IMG/VR virus record: IMGVR_UViG_3300013132_000018
Location: 103,648-167,647 of that record
DNA: 64,000 nt
Source: a virus
Strand: one strand, 5' to 3'
The position numbers were made by a program, and so were the translations under genes. The notes beneath the pieces were generated by a model that saw only the letters and a program-made list of their open reading frames with translations, was not told the origin of the DNA and did not search any database. This document shows positions 36,901-43,814 of the stretch, one piece after another (within the stretch, counting starts at the first letter, position 1; every line of letters begins with the position of its first letter).

Positions 36901-37527
36901 TGGGAGCATCTGTTCGACATCGAGCCACAGTTGAACCGGGGCTGGCTGCACATCGCGCGAGCGAGCCGGTTCTTCCAGAGCGGCCGGGTCACTGCCCTGG
37001 GTGCCATGGCCCCGCTGCGGTTAATCGATGTGGCGACCGGTGTGGATGTCAGCCAGGACGGTCGGTTAATGAACGGTCAGTTGATGCTCACACTGGACAA
37101 CCAGACCAATCTCATGGGCGGCACTGGCAGCCAGATCGAGATGGCACGCTCGGGCGATCTGCAGGTCATCTACATCAACGAAACTGGCCGCAACGTGATG
37201 GTGACGTCCATCCTGCTGCAGGTGGTGCACCAGACCCAGTCTTCGCCGGCGGACGTGACCAAGGCCGCGCGGGTGGTGATCGGGACGGCGGAGAATCTCT
37301 ACGCCGACCTGGTTGGTGAGACCGTGGCCGCAGATGGGTCGGTTGTCCGTGGCGTGTCAGCCCGCTTGTTCCAGGGCGGACAGGTCAAGGAGTTGTTTCC
37401 TGACAGCCATAAGCCGGTGCCGGCGCTGGCGCCAGGCCAGAAGATTTACCTGCGGGTCGAGCAGCCGGCCGGTGCACCGATTATCAGCCAGGTGGTGGTG
37501 GCCAAGCTCAAAGGGCACGTCCTCTAA
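33946..37527 (+). CDS. Large adhesion/tail-fibre-type protein with GxGY repeats
   Basis: A 1193-residue protein in three parts. Residues 1-350 are a helical start (ALELQIQQLRELISQQ) followed by a beta domain. Residues about 365-845 hold a series of glycine-rich modules such as GIGYVTPPTVVISGGGGAGATAVA, GAGYSGSPVLRV, GTGFTAEPTLTV, GAGYTVAPAVSFSGG, GSGYTQAQIAA and GSGYVTPPDVTM, the same repeat found in the sheath. Residues about 855-1193 form a distinct domain (PPGGVLYYNFKADPGARERYPAVPVDKCLFVLNGVE) related to the C-terminus of the next gene. Probably a peripheral tail or adhesion protein. The binding target is unknown. Confidence 0.6.
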   Translation: MSANPDLSQVRHVQSGDPVASAPTSQPTRALELQIQQLRELISQQTAGTLSKLVIPGVKLADNVLPYDVVHYNGATGRYERAVAGVTFVEDHFSTNPSSLSFGLVLSRNGGLGDVMVGGWMNWPNSGVRAAMLETGQVFLPGVPYFLSAVEPGRITRQAPALRIQILMATDDHLVLMPAFTTPESIESNFRKAVGMRPVGSLRQHGVDNDRQVIVGFDGVELADASTNELVHTQDSITETIRKYGWVLADASVAMQPAAPLYLMIEVDATTGAIRIFSADTLAELSSGGPGTFNPATLTLDNNVNHAYAVLDRQGNTLGTLTFRFLTSNASRKRRAVFKFPDSFQGWKLTWPPIQPSATAVIGAAGTTTAGKLIRVDVKEGGIGYVTPPTVVISGGGGAGATAVALLNEHGVISEVVVTNAGANYSSTPTVTFDSKAISVRVVNGGNGATLAAAVSGGQLTGVTVTAGGSDYLQAPSVEVVDVTGSGARVVTEVANGQVISARIVSAGAGYSGSPVLRVRPSGNAGYRTGEADVVFSSGNAGAAAVLDPVGIFRVEVLCGGNHYTSAAAIVVSGGGGSGADIRPIVESGRIVDAVVLNPGTGFTAEPTLTVTDSAGNAHGAKFKAVIGASVRGVTLSTGGTGLTELPTANVGSRVDELSIEDGGAGYTVAPAVSFSGGQGSGAAATAYLGPAINQIVILNRGSGYTQAQIAAMTISLSYNPGSDALLVPVFEQVSGDNYRLKGVEIIQAGHSFTSGPPTLSFSAAPAGGGGVAASIAAVLSNGGSVVALKKTAAGSGYVTPPDVTMPPPPSGSGVRAARATAKLGGFGARLDVTRSGHGGFVVPTPDPAPPTGNFLQIFDYHADHLEPAGAKFARPPGGVLYYNFKADPGARERYPAVPVDKCLFVLNGVEAHTAVLNEASGKFRDPNADVGLSRKTIFWCSNYLHGTPWDFAWRQLAFRPGSGGRDHVVAGTNRNSDPELVWKWWEHLFDIEPQLNRGWLHIARASRFFQSGRVTALGAMAPLRLIDVATGVDVSQDGRLMNGQLMLTLDNQTNLMGGTGSQIEMARSGDLQVIYINETGRNVMVTSILLQVVHQTQSSPADVTKAARVVIGTAENLYADLVGETVAADGSVVRGVSARLFQGGQVKELFPDSHKPVPALAPGQKIYLRVEQPAGAPIISQVVVAKLKGHVL

Positions 37528-37529
37528 CC

Positions 37530-38420
37530 ATGCCGCTGGAAACTTCCATCACGTTGACCCGGCTGGGCATGGACCCTGACACGCTGGAAGCCGGTCAGCA
37601 GCAGGTCTGGCGGCTGGTCATTCAAGCACAGGCTGAAGGCGGCATTCCGGCGGAGATCTTCGTGCACCGGGTAGGAATGTCAGGCGCATTGCTGGAGGGC
37701 GACCTGTTCGAGTGCGTCGCGTCGGTCAGCCAGATGCACGAGCTTCCCCGGCTGGGTGGCGCTGTCAGTCCGGACAGCCAGATTCCGTTCTACCGCTCCA
37801 ACCAGGTTGAACTGGTGCTGCGGACACCGGAGGAGGCGGAGCGTGTGTGGAAGCTGATCCGGGAAGACGTGGCGCTGCTGGTCCGAAACTGGGTGGCCAT
37901 GGAGCGGCTGCTGGCCGTTGAAATTGTCCGCGCCAAGGAGGACGTTGTCGAGAAACTGAGCACCAACATGAAACCGCCTGAGGTCATCTCGCTGTCCTAT
38001 CATCCGGCCGGCACCGCCACGCTGAGTAGCGGTGTGCAGGGGCTGGTGGATCCCGATCCATCCGTGCGCGGCTGGTTGCCGGCTTCCGAGGCGCCGGCCG
38101 GCTGGCAGGTGCCTGGCGGTGCCTTGTTTTTCTACAACCTCGCCAAGGACGATGCCCTCAAAGACCGTTTCCCGCTGCCGGAGCCGGCAGCGGGGCATCT
38201 GCTGTCCCGTAACGGCATTTTGCTGCCGCATGGAGTCACGCATCTGATCACGCGCGACACAATCTGGTGGTTAAAGTTTGCACCCGCGGCCATCCCTGGC
38301 TACAGTCGGCTCAGTGGTCAACCGCAGGATGGCAATGCGCCGTGGCCGTTGGATTACGTTGACGCTCTGAATCCGGGCCAGTTGCCCGTGCTGTTGAAAC
38401 TGAGCGTCTTCGGATCATGA
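37530..38420 (+). CDS. Tail protein sharing the C-terminal domain of its neighbour
   Basis: A 296-residue protein. Its second half (PGGALFFYNLAKDDALKDRFPLPEPAAGHLLSRNGILLPHGVTH, then IWWLKFAP and APWPLDY) parallels the C-terminal domain of the preceding protein (PPGGVLYYNFKADPGARERYP, VLNGVEAH, IFWCSNY, GTPWDF). The first half is mixed alpha/beta (LILREDVALLVRNWVAMERLLAVEIVRAKEDVVEKL). Both genes are contiguous, so an ancestral duplication is likely. Role unknown; probably peripheral tail. Confidence 0.5.
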   Translation: MPLETSITLTRLGMDPDTLEAGQQQVWRLVIQAQAEGGIPAEIFVHRVGMSGALLEGDLFECVASVSQMHELPRLGGAVSPDSQIPFYRSNQVELVLRTPEEAERVWKLIREDVALLVRNWVAMERLLAVEIVRAKEDVVEKLSTNMKPPEVISLSYHPAGTATLSSGVQGLVDPDPSVRGWLPASEAPAGWQVPGGALFFYNLAKDDALKDRFPLPEPAAGHLLSRNGILLPHGVTHLITRDTIWWLKFAPAAIPGYSRLSGQPQDGNAPWPLDYVDALNPGQLPVLLKLSVFGS

Positions 38421-38947
38421 GTCACGGCACCTTTCCAATTCCTGGCCTTATGCAACCTGGAGCACCAAATTGGGAACAGCGGGTCGAAGTTCATTTCGGC
38501 CAGACCGCCGAGATACCCATCATGACGATCGGGCAGGACGTGCCCACGCCTGCCTTCGACGTTTATGTCTCCCGCGAGCAGGGAACCACGGTCAAGTTGC
38601 TGTTCGCCTCCAAGGACAATGTCCACATCTTCACCCGTCCCAAGGGAACGGGATTCAAGGAGTGTTACATCAAGTTCGACAGCGACACGCTCCGCATTTT
38701 CCCCGGCACGTATGTCGTCCGGGTGTTTCGTAACGGCGCCAAGCTCGTGGAAAAATACATGAGCGTGCTGGACAGCCCGACGCCGCAGGTGACGGTGCCG
38801 GCACAGTCAGCCGGCTCCACGTCCGGCATTGACGTCAAGCTTACGGACACCGACGACGGGTCGGTCATGGTTTATCGGAAAGACACCCAGCGGTTTGAGA
38901 CCACCAACGAGCCAACCCAGTTGGATATGGACGGGGGCAGGTTTTGA
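38417..38947 (+). CDS. Unknown tail protein, beta-rich
   Basis: A 176-residue protein overlapping the previous stop by ATGA. It reads as strand-rich (IMTIGQDVPTPAFDVYVSREQGTTVKLLFASKDNVHIF, DTLRIFPGTYVVRVFRNGAKLVEKYMSVLD) with a C-terminal tail DTDDGSVMVYRKDTQRF. The paired strands and small size suit a beta-sandwich adaptor that could link fibres. Not recognised. Confidence 0.5.
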   Translation: MSHGTFPIPGLMQPGAPNWEQRVEVHFGQTAEIPIMTIGQDVPTPAFDVYVSREQGTTVKLLFASKDNVHIFTRPKGTGFKECYIKFDSDTLRIFPGTYVVRVFRNGAKLVEKYMSVLDSPTPQVTVPAQSAGSTSGIDVKLTDTDDGSVMVYRKDTQRFETTNEPTQLDMDGGRF

Positions 38948-38997
38948 CCAGATAGTGATCAGCAAGCAGCAACCACGCAGTATAACTAGAAAAACTT

Positions 38998-40299
38998 ATG
39001 GCTAACGTCATTCGCATCAAGCGCCGTAGCAGCGGCGCAACAGGCGCCCCCTCATCGCTCGCGAGCGGTGAGTTGGCGGTCAACGAGATGGATGGAAAGC
39101 TCTACTACGGCAAGGGCAACAACGGCTCGGGCGTCGCCACGAGCATTGTCGTCCTGGGCACCGAGGGATCCATCAACGGCAACGATACCATCACCCTCTC
39201 CGGCGATGCGTCGGGTTCCGGCACCACCTCGATCGCGGTCACGCTCGCCAACAGCGGCGTGTCGGCCGGCAGCTACACCAAGGTCACCGTCGATGCCAAA
39301 GGTCGTGTCACCTCGGGCACCACGTTGTCTGATTCGGACATCCCGACGCTGACGGCCTCCAAGATCAGCGACTTCGACACCCAGGTCCGCACCAGCCGCC
39401 TCGACCAGATGGCGTCGCCGACGGCCTCGGTCTCGATGAACAGCCAGCGCATCACCAGCCTGGCCACCCCGACCAGTGCCAACGACGCCGCCACCAAGGC
39501 GTATGTCGATGCCACCAAGCAGGGGCTCGACATCAAGGCGTCGGTTCGCGTGACCACCCAGGCGGCCCTGCCGGCGGTCACCTACGACAACGGCACGTCC
39601 GGGGTCGGCGCCACGCTGACGGCGGATGCCAACGGCGACATCAATGATGAACTCATCGACGGTCTCAGCGACCTCGTGGTAGGCGACCGTATCCTGGTCA
39701 AAAATCAAGCGGCCGGTCTGCAGAACGGCATCTATGATGTCACCGCGGTCGGTGATGGCAGCAATCCGTTCTTGCTCACCCGCACCACCGACGCGGATAC
39801 GGGTGGTGCGTCCGGCGACATCACCGGCGGCATGTTCACCTTCGTCGAGGAAGGCACTGCCAGTGCCGACTCGGGCTGGGTGCTCACCACCAACGGCGCG
39901 CTCACCATCGGCACCACGGCCCTGACCTTCGTCCAGTTCTCGGGCGCTGGTCAGATCACCGCTGGCGCGGCGCTCACCAAGACCGGCAACACGCTCGACG
40001 TGGCGGTGGACGGCTCGTCCATCGAAGTCAACTCGGATGCGCTGCGGGTCAAGGCTGGCGGCATCACCAACGCGATGCTGGCAGGTTCGATCGACCTGAC
40101 GGCCAAGGTCACGGGCGTCCTGCCGGTGGCCAACGGCGGCACCAACCTGTCCAGCTACACGGCGGGTGACCTGGTCTATGCCTCCGGCACCACCACGCTC
40201 TCGAAGCTGGCGGCCGGCACGGCGGGCCAGGTGCTCGTCATGAACTCCGGCGCCACGGCGCCCGAGTGGGCTGACGGTCTCGATGGCGGGAGCTTCTAA
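38998..40299 (+). CDS. Tail fibre protein, shaft type
   Basis: A 433-residue protein. Features typical of phage fibres are seen: an N-terminal module (VIRIKRRSSGATGAPSSLASGELAVNEMDGKLYYGKG), VTVDAKGRVTSGTTLSDSDIP, ANDAATKAYVDATKQG, and a C-terminal VLPVANGGTN followed by a strand-rich end. The 50-bp gap upstream contains an A/T-rich TATAAC at about 38980 and CTAGAAAAACTTATGG, which may be a promoter and leader. A terminator follows, so this gene seems to be separately expressed. Confidence 0.65.
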   Translation: MANVIRIKRRSSGATGAPSSLASGELAVNEMDGKLYYGKGNNGSGVATSIVVLGTEGSINGNDTITLSGDASGSGTTSIAVTLANSGVSAGSYTKVTVDAKGRVTSGTTLSDSDIPTLTASKISDFDTQVRTSRLDQMASPTASVSMNSQRITSLATPTSANDAATKAYVDATKQGLDIKASVRVTTQAALPAVTYDNGTSGVGATLTADANGDINDELIDGLSDLVVGDRILVKNQAAGLQNGIYDVTAVGDGSNPFLLTRTTDADTGGASGDITGGMFTFVEEGTASADSGWVLTTNGALTIGTTALTFVQFSGAGQITAGAALTKTGNTLDVAVDGSSIEVNSDALRVKAGGITNAMLAGSIDLTAKVTGVLPVANGGTNLSSYTAGDLVYASGTTTLSKLAAGTAGQVLVMNSGATAPEWADGLDGGSF

Positions 40300-40321
40300 G
40301 CCCGGCCAAGTCTGTCGTAAC

Positions 40322-40367
40322 GACCCGCCGGGCATGCCTGTAACAGGGCTGTCCGGCGGGTCTTCTT
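40322..40367 (+). terminator. Intrinsic terminator after first fibre gene
   Basis: A perfect 10-bp stem, GACCCGCCGG (40322-40331) with CCGGCGGGTC (40353-40362), whose loop holds a second small stem (CCTG/CAGG), followed by TTCTT. It lies between two fibre genes, just 10 bp before the next ATG, so it also overlaps that gene's leader. Confidence 0.75.
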
Positions 40368-40377
40368 GAAACCGCCC

Positions 40378-40902
40378 ATGCCTATTGCGATCAAGCACAA
40401 GTCCAGCAGCACGGCCAGCGCCGTGCCGGCGGCCAACGACCTGGTGCTGCGCGAACTGGCGGTCAACACGACTGACGGAAAGCTCTTCATCAAGACAGGG
40501 GCAGGAGGGGTGGTCACCTTCAGCAACGACAGCAACTCACCCAACCGGGTGCTGTTTGACAGCGACGATCCCGGTAGCGGCGAGGGTGTCAATAACAACT
40601 TCTGGCTTAACACCACATCCAAGGATTTCTTTTACAAGTCCGGCGGGACCTGGACGCTGATTGCCAACCTTGGCGGCGGGGCGACTTTCGTGGATGACGA
40701 ACTGGTTGGCGTCGGGGACAACACGACCACGGTATTCAACCTGGACAGCGCGCCAGTTTCCGGAAGCGTCCATGTTTATGTGGGTGGTTTCCGGAAACTG
40801 GGCGGTGCTGGCAATGACTACACAATTTCTGGCGGCGAGATCACTTTCGCCACGGCGCCGGCAGACGGCGAGAACATCGTGGCGGATTACCGAACGGCCT
40901 GA
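40378..40902 (+). CDS. Tail fibre/fibre-tip module protein 1
   Basis: The ATG at 40378 is chosen over a TTG four codons upstream that overlaps the terminator; 174 residues. The N-terminus (PIAIKHKSSSTASAVPAANDLVLRELAVNTTDGKLFIK) repeats the N-terminal module of the preceding fibre (IRIKRRSS, GELAVNEMDGKLYY). The C-terminal 65 residues (VGVGDNTTTVFNLDSAPVSGSVHVYVGGFRKL, YTISGGEITFATAPADGENIVADY) are a beta module also found at the end of the next protein. Confidence 0.55.
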   Translation: MPIAIKHKSSSTASAVPAANDLVLRELAVNTTDGKLFIKTGAGGVVTFSNDSNSPNRVLFDSDDPGSGEGVNNNFWLNTTSKDFFYKSGGTWTLIANLGGGATFVDDELVGVGDNTTTVFNLDSAPVSGSVHVYVGGFRKLGGAGNDYTISGGEITFATAPADGENIVADYRTA

Positions 40903-40905
40903 TTT

Positions 40906-41571
40906 ATGGCAGCTACAGTAGGCGCTCCCAGCAACATCATCGGACTGACCAGCGCGTTGGCCGCTGTGACCACACGCTTGGGCGCTTCGCAGTTGTCCGT
41001 GAGCCAGACCGACCACGGACTAGCGGTGGGAAACCCTGTCCGGCACAACGGGACCAGCTACGTAAAAGCGCAAGCAAACGGAGTGGCCCAAGCAGAAGTT
41101 CTGGGGGTTGTGAGTGCAGTCGCCGATGCGGACAATTTCATCGTAACATTGCCAGGCAATGTGGTCGCTGGGCTAAGCGGGTTGACGGCAGGGTCCGTTG
41201 GATTTCTGTCTTCCGTCACAGCCGGCGAAGTGCTGGAGACAGATGCACCAGACGGCACTGTATCCAAACCAGTGTGGGTGGCGCTGACCTCTACTACGGC
41301 GTTGATTGTTGCCAGCAGAGGTATTTACAAGGTATCGGGAACGTCCCCAGCCACGGACATCTACAACGAGCCGGTGGGAGTGGGCACAGTGGACGGCACG
41401 GAGACCGTCTTCACCCTGGCACAGACCCCGGCAGCCAACTCACTGCGATTGACGATGAACGGTGTGTTGCGGCGGGTGGATGTGGATTACACCCTGAGTG
41501 GGGTTACGGTTACCTTCACGGTGCCGCCCCCGGTGGACTCCTTGATTCTGGCCAGCTACGAGATTGACTGA
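40906..41571 (+). CDS. Tail fibre module protein 2
   Basis: A 221-residue protein. The first 140 residues are beta-rich (QLSVSQTDHGLAVGNPVRHNGTSYVKAQ). The last 65 (VGVGTVDGTETVFTLAQTPAANSLRLTMNGVLRRV, YTLSGVTVTFTVPPPVDSLILASYEID) repeat the C-terminal module of the preceding protein. The codon use is less GC-biased than in the sheath gene. It is followed 2 bp later by the collagen-like fibre. Confidence 0.55.
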   Translation: MAATVGAPSNIIGLTSALAAVTTRLGASQLSVSQTDHGLAVGNPVRHNGTSYVKAQANGVAQAEVLGVVSAVADADNFIVTLPGNVVAGLSGLTAGSVGFLSSVTAGEVLETDAPDGTVSKPVWVALTSTTALIVASRGIYKVSGTSPATDIYNEPVGVGTVDGTETVFTLAQTPAANSLRLTMNGVLRRVDVDYTLSGVTVTFTVPPPVDSLILASYEID

Positions 41572-41573
41572 GC

Positions 41574-42656
41574 ATGACTACGATTGAGCTTTTGGCCGCT
41601 GAACTCTCCCTCTACGGGGTGACTGGACCGGCTGGTCCGCAAGGCCCACAGGGCGATACCGGCCCACAAGGCCCGGCAGGTGCGGACGGTTCAGCGGGGG
41701 CTGACGGGGCCAACGGTGCGGACGGTGCACCGGGTGCGGACGGGGCCAACGGTGCGGACGGTGCTGATGGAGCCACGGGACCGCAAGGCCCACAGGGCGA
41801 TACCGGCCCACAAGGCCCGGCAGGTTCCACAGGGGCCAGCGGTGACAACATTTACGTTGCCTACGCCAGCGACGACAGCGGGACGGACTTCACCACCACC
41901 TTCGACGCCAACCTCGATTACATCGCTATCCTCAAGACTGGCACCTGGATCGAGACTCCGCAGGCATCGGATTTCACGGGCTTGTGGAAAAACTACAAGG
42001 GTGCCACGGGTTCGACTGGATCTGCGGGTGCCGATGGTGCTTCGGCGTATGCCTACATCGCCTACGCCAGTGACGACAGCGGAACGGACTTCACCACCAC
42101 TTTTGACGCCAACCTCAACTACGTTGCCATCGTCACCAGCACGACGGCATTGACGCCGGTGGTCGGAGACTTTGCTGGACTATGGAAGAATTACAAAGGT
42201 GCTACGGGGGCTACCGGCGCAGCCGGGGCCGATGGCGCGGCGGGTGCGGACGGGGCCAACGGTGCGGACGGTGCTGATGGAGCCACGGGACCGCAAGGCC
42301 CGGCAGGTTCCACAGGGGCCAGCGGTGACAACATTTACGTTGCCTACGCCAGCGACGACAGCGGGACGGACTTCACCACCACCTTCGACGCCAACCTCGA
42401 CTACATTGCAGTGCTGAAGACTGGCACTTGGATTGAGACCCCACAGGCTTCTGATTTCACAGGTTTGTGGAAAAACTACAAGGGTGCCACGGGTTCGACT
42501 GGATCTGCGGGAGCAGCAGGCGCAGATGGCGATGCCGACGCCTATACGCCCACCCCTCCGTCCGACTGGGACGGCACCGCACCCACCACGATTGGCGAGG
42601 CGTTGGACCGTCTGGCTGCGCTGGTAAAAACACTCAACGGCGGCACTGGGCCGTAA
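41574..42656 (+). CDS. Collagen-like tail fibre with three repeated modules
   Basis: A 360-residue protein. Gly-X-Y tracts (GPQGPQGDTGPQGPAGADG and GADGANGADGADGA) alternate with three copies of a globular module: NIYVAYASDDSGTDFTTTF, ANLDYIAILKTGTWIETPQ, DFTGLWKNYKG at nt about 41845-42003, 42045-42201 and 42327-42485. The middle copy is diverged. The C-terminus (DGTAPTTIGEALDRLAALVKTLNGG) is a helix that may seed trimers. Gly-X-Y tracts form triple helices in other phage fibres. The gene contains long exact DNA repeats. Confidence 0.75.
   Translation: MTTIELLAAELSLYGVTGPAGPQGPQGDTGPQGPAGADGSAGADGANGADGAPGADGANGADGADGATGPQGPQGDTGPQGPAGSTGASGDNIYVAYASDDSGTDFTTTFDANLDYIAILKTGTWIETPQASDFTGLWKNYKGATGSTGSAGADGASAYAYIAYASDDSGTDFTTTFDANLNYVAIVTSTTALTPVVGDFAGLWKNYKGATGATGAAGADGAAGADGANGADGADGATGPQGPAGSTGASGDNIYVAYASDDSGTDFTTTFDANLDYIAVLKTGTWIETPQASDFTGLWKNYKGATGSTGSAGAAGADGDADAYTPTPPSDWDGTAPTTIGEALDRLAALVKTLNGGTGP
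41811..41917 (+). repeat. 107-bp exact direct repeat, copy 1
   Basis: Identical to 42294-42400, 483 bp downstream, within the collagen-like fibre gene. It covers the end of a Gly-X-Y tract and the first half of a globular module. A further 61-bp exact match joins 41731-41791 and 42241-42301 with a different offset (510 bp). Confidence 0.9.
42294..42400 (+). repeat. 107-bp exact direct repeat, copy 2
   Basis: Second copy of 41811-41917. The sequence following it codes for nearly the same protein as after copy 1 but with many synonymous changes, then becomes identical again near 42467-42510. Confidence 0.9.
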
Positions 42657-42659
42657 TCT

Positions 42660-42890
42660 ATGCCTGACTTTTCATCCATCTCGTTGATTGGCCCACAGGG
42701 GCCGACCGGAGCCACCGGTGCCCAAGGCCCGGCAGGCGCTACCGGAGCCACCGGTGCCCAAGGCCCGGCAGGCGCTACCGGAGCCACCGGTGCCCAAGGC
42801 CCGGCAGGCGCTACCGGAGCCACCGGTCCGGCTGGCCCATCCGGCTTAGATCCTGCGGAACTGTTGTCCCACATGATGATGCGCGCCTGA
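42660..42890 (+). CDS. Short collagen-like protein
   Basis: A 76-residue protein, almost entirely Gly-X-Y triplets. It begins [16 protein letters not shown], continues with three exact copies of [12 protein letters not shown] and ends [17 protein letters not shown], which may be a small cap or trimer-forming end. It lies between the larger collagen-like fibre and another fibre gene, spaced by 3 bp on each side. It may assemble as a separate short fibre or connector. Confidence 0.6.
   Translation: MPDFSSISLIGPQGPTGATGAQGPAGATGATGAQGPAGATGATGAQGPAGATGATGPAGPSGLDPAELLSHMMMRA
42705..42827 (+). repeat. 36-bp tandem repeat coding collagen triplets
   Basis: Three perfect 36-bp copies at 42705-42740, 42741-42776 and 42777-42812, followed by a 15-bp partial copy to 42827. 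Each codes for four Gly-X-Y triplets. Perfect identity implies recent expansion or ongoing slippage. Confidence 0.95.
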
Positions 42891-42893
42891 CCT

Positions 42894-43814
42894 ATGATAC
42901 TCATTGCTTCAACCCACACCTTGGAGGTCGTCCTGACGGCGGCCAAGACCGCCAACGACATGCCGGTGGTCGGCGCGTTCGTGAACCACAACAGCAGCTT
43001 TTCGGTCACGGCCCTGACGCCGATTGTGACCACCACCAACGGCACCACGGTGGCAACCGCCGTGGCCGCAGCGGCCAGCGGCGAAGTGCGCCAGGTAAAG
43101 TCGCTCACCGTCTTCAACCAGGACACGGCGAACAAGACGGTGAAGGTGCAGATGAACGCGGTATCCGGTGGAGCCAAGAGCGTCATCATCCAGGCATCCC
43201 TGGATGTGGGTGACTGCCTTCAGTTTTCGGACACTGACGGCTGGTTCGTGTTGAACAGCATCGGACAGGTCAAGACTGGTGCGGCAATCGCCTTGGAGGA
43301 TGACTCGGTGGTGACATCCAAGATCCTCAACAACAACGTCAACAACGCCAAGCTGGCCCAGATGGCGGCGCTCACGGTCAAGGGCAACGCCACTGGCAGC
43401 ACGGCCAATGCGGGTGACCTCAGCATGGACACGCTCTTTTCAATCCTGAAGGGCAAGATCCCGGTGGCTTATGCTTTTGCCATCTCCGACGAGACCAACG
43501 CCATCGCCACCACCGGGGACAAGGTGAAGGGCATCCGCATCCCGTTCAACATGAGTTGCACGGCCATCACCGGCAGCCTGTCGGTGGCGCAGTCGGCTGG
43601 CAATGCTCTGACCTTGAACGTCAAGCGGGATGCCACGTCCTTGTTTTCAACCCAGTTGGTCTTCACCAACGGTGTCCGCACTTGCACTACGGGAGTGCTA
43701 ACCAGCACTCCGCTGGCGCTGTATGCGCAGGACGAGATCATCGGGGCAGTGTCCCAGGTGGGCACGGCAGCAGCGCTGGGTGCGAAAATCACCATTCATG
43801 GATTCATGGCATGA
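42894..43814 (+). CDS. Tail fibre protein with shaft-like repeats
   Basis: A 306-residue beta-rich protein starting 3 bp after the short collagen-like gene. N-terminal strands (SFSVTALTPIVTTTNGTTVATAVAAAASGEVRQVKSLTVFNQD) are followed by a fibre-like middle with NNVNNAKLAQMAALTVKGNATGSTANAGDLSM, a phrase common in phage fibre shafts. A C-terminal beta domain (LTLNVKRDATSLFSTQLVF) closes it. It overlaps the next gene by ATGA. Confidence 0.6.
   Translation: MILIASTHTLEVVLTAAKTANDMPVVGAFVNHNSSFSVTALTPIVTTTNGTTVATAVAAAASGEVRQVKSLTVFNQDTANKTVKVQMNAVSGGAKSVIIQASLDVGDCLQFSDTDGWFVLNSIGQVKTGAAIALEDDSVVTSKILNNNVNNAKLAQMAALTVKGNATGSTANAGDLSMDTLFSILKGKIPVAYAFAISDETNAIATTGDKVKGIRIPFNMSCTAITGSLSVAQSAGNALTLNVKRDATSLFSTQLVFTNGVRTCTTGVLTSTPLALYAQDEIIGAVSQVGTAAALGAKITIHGFMA

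Noticed and set aside
42705-42827. 36-bp repeats as a CRISPR array
   Set aside because: The copies are directly adjacent without spacers and code in frame for Gly-X-Y triplets.
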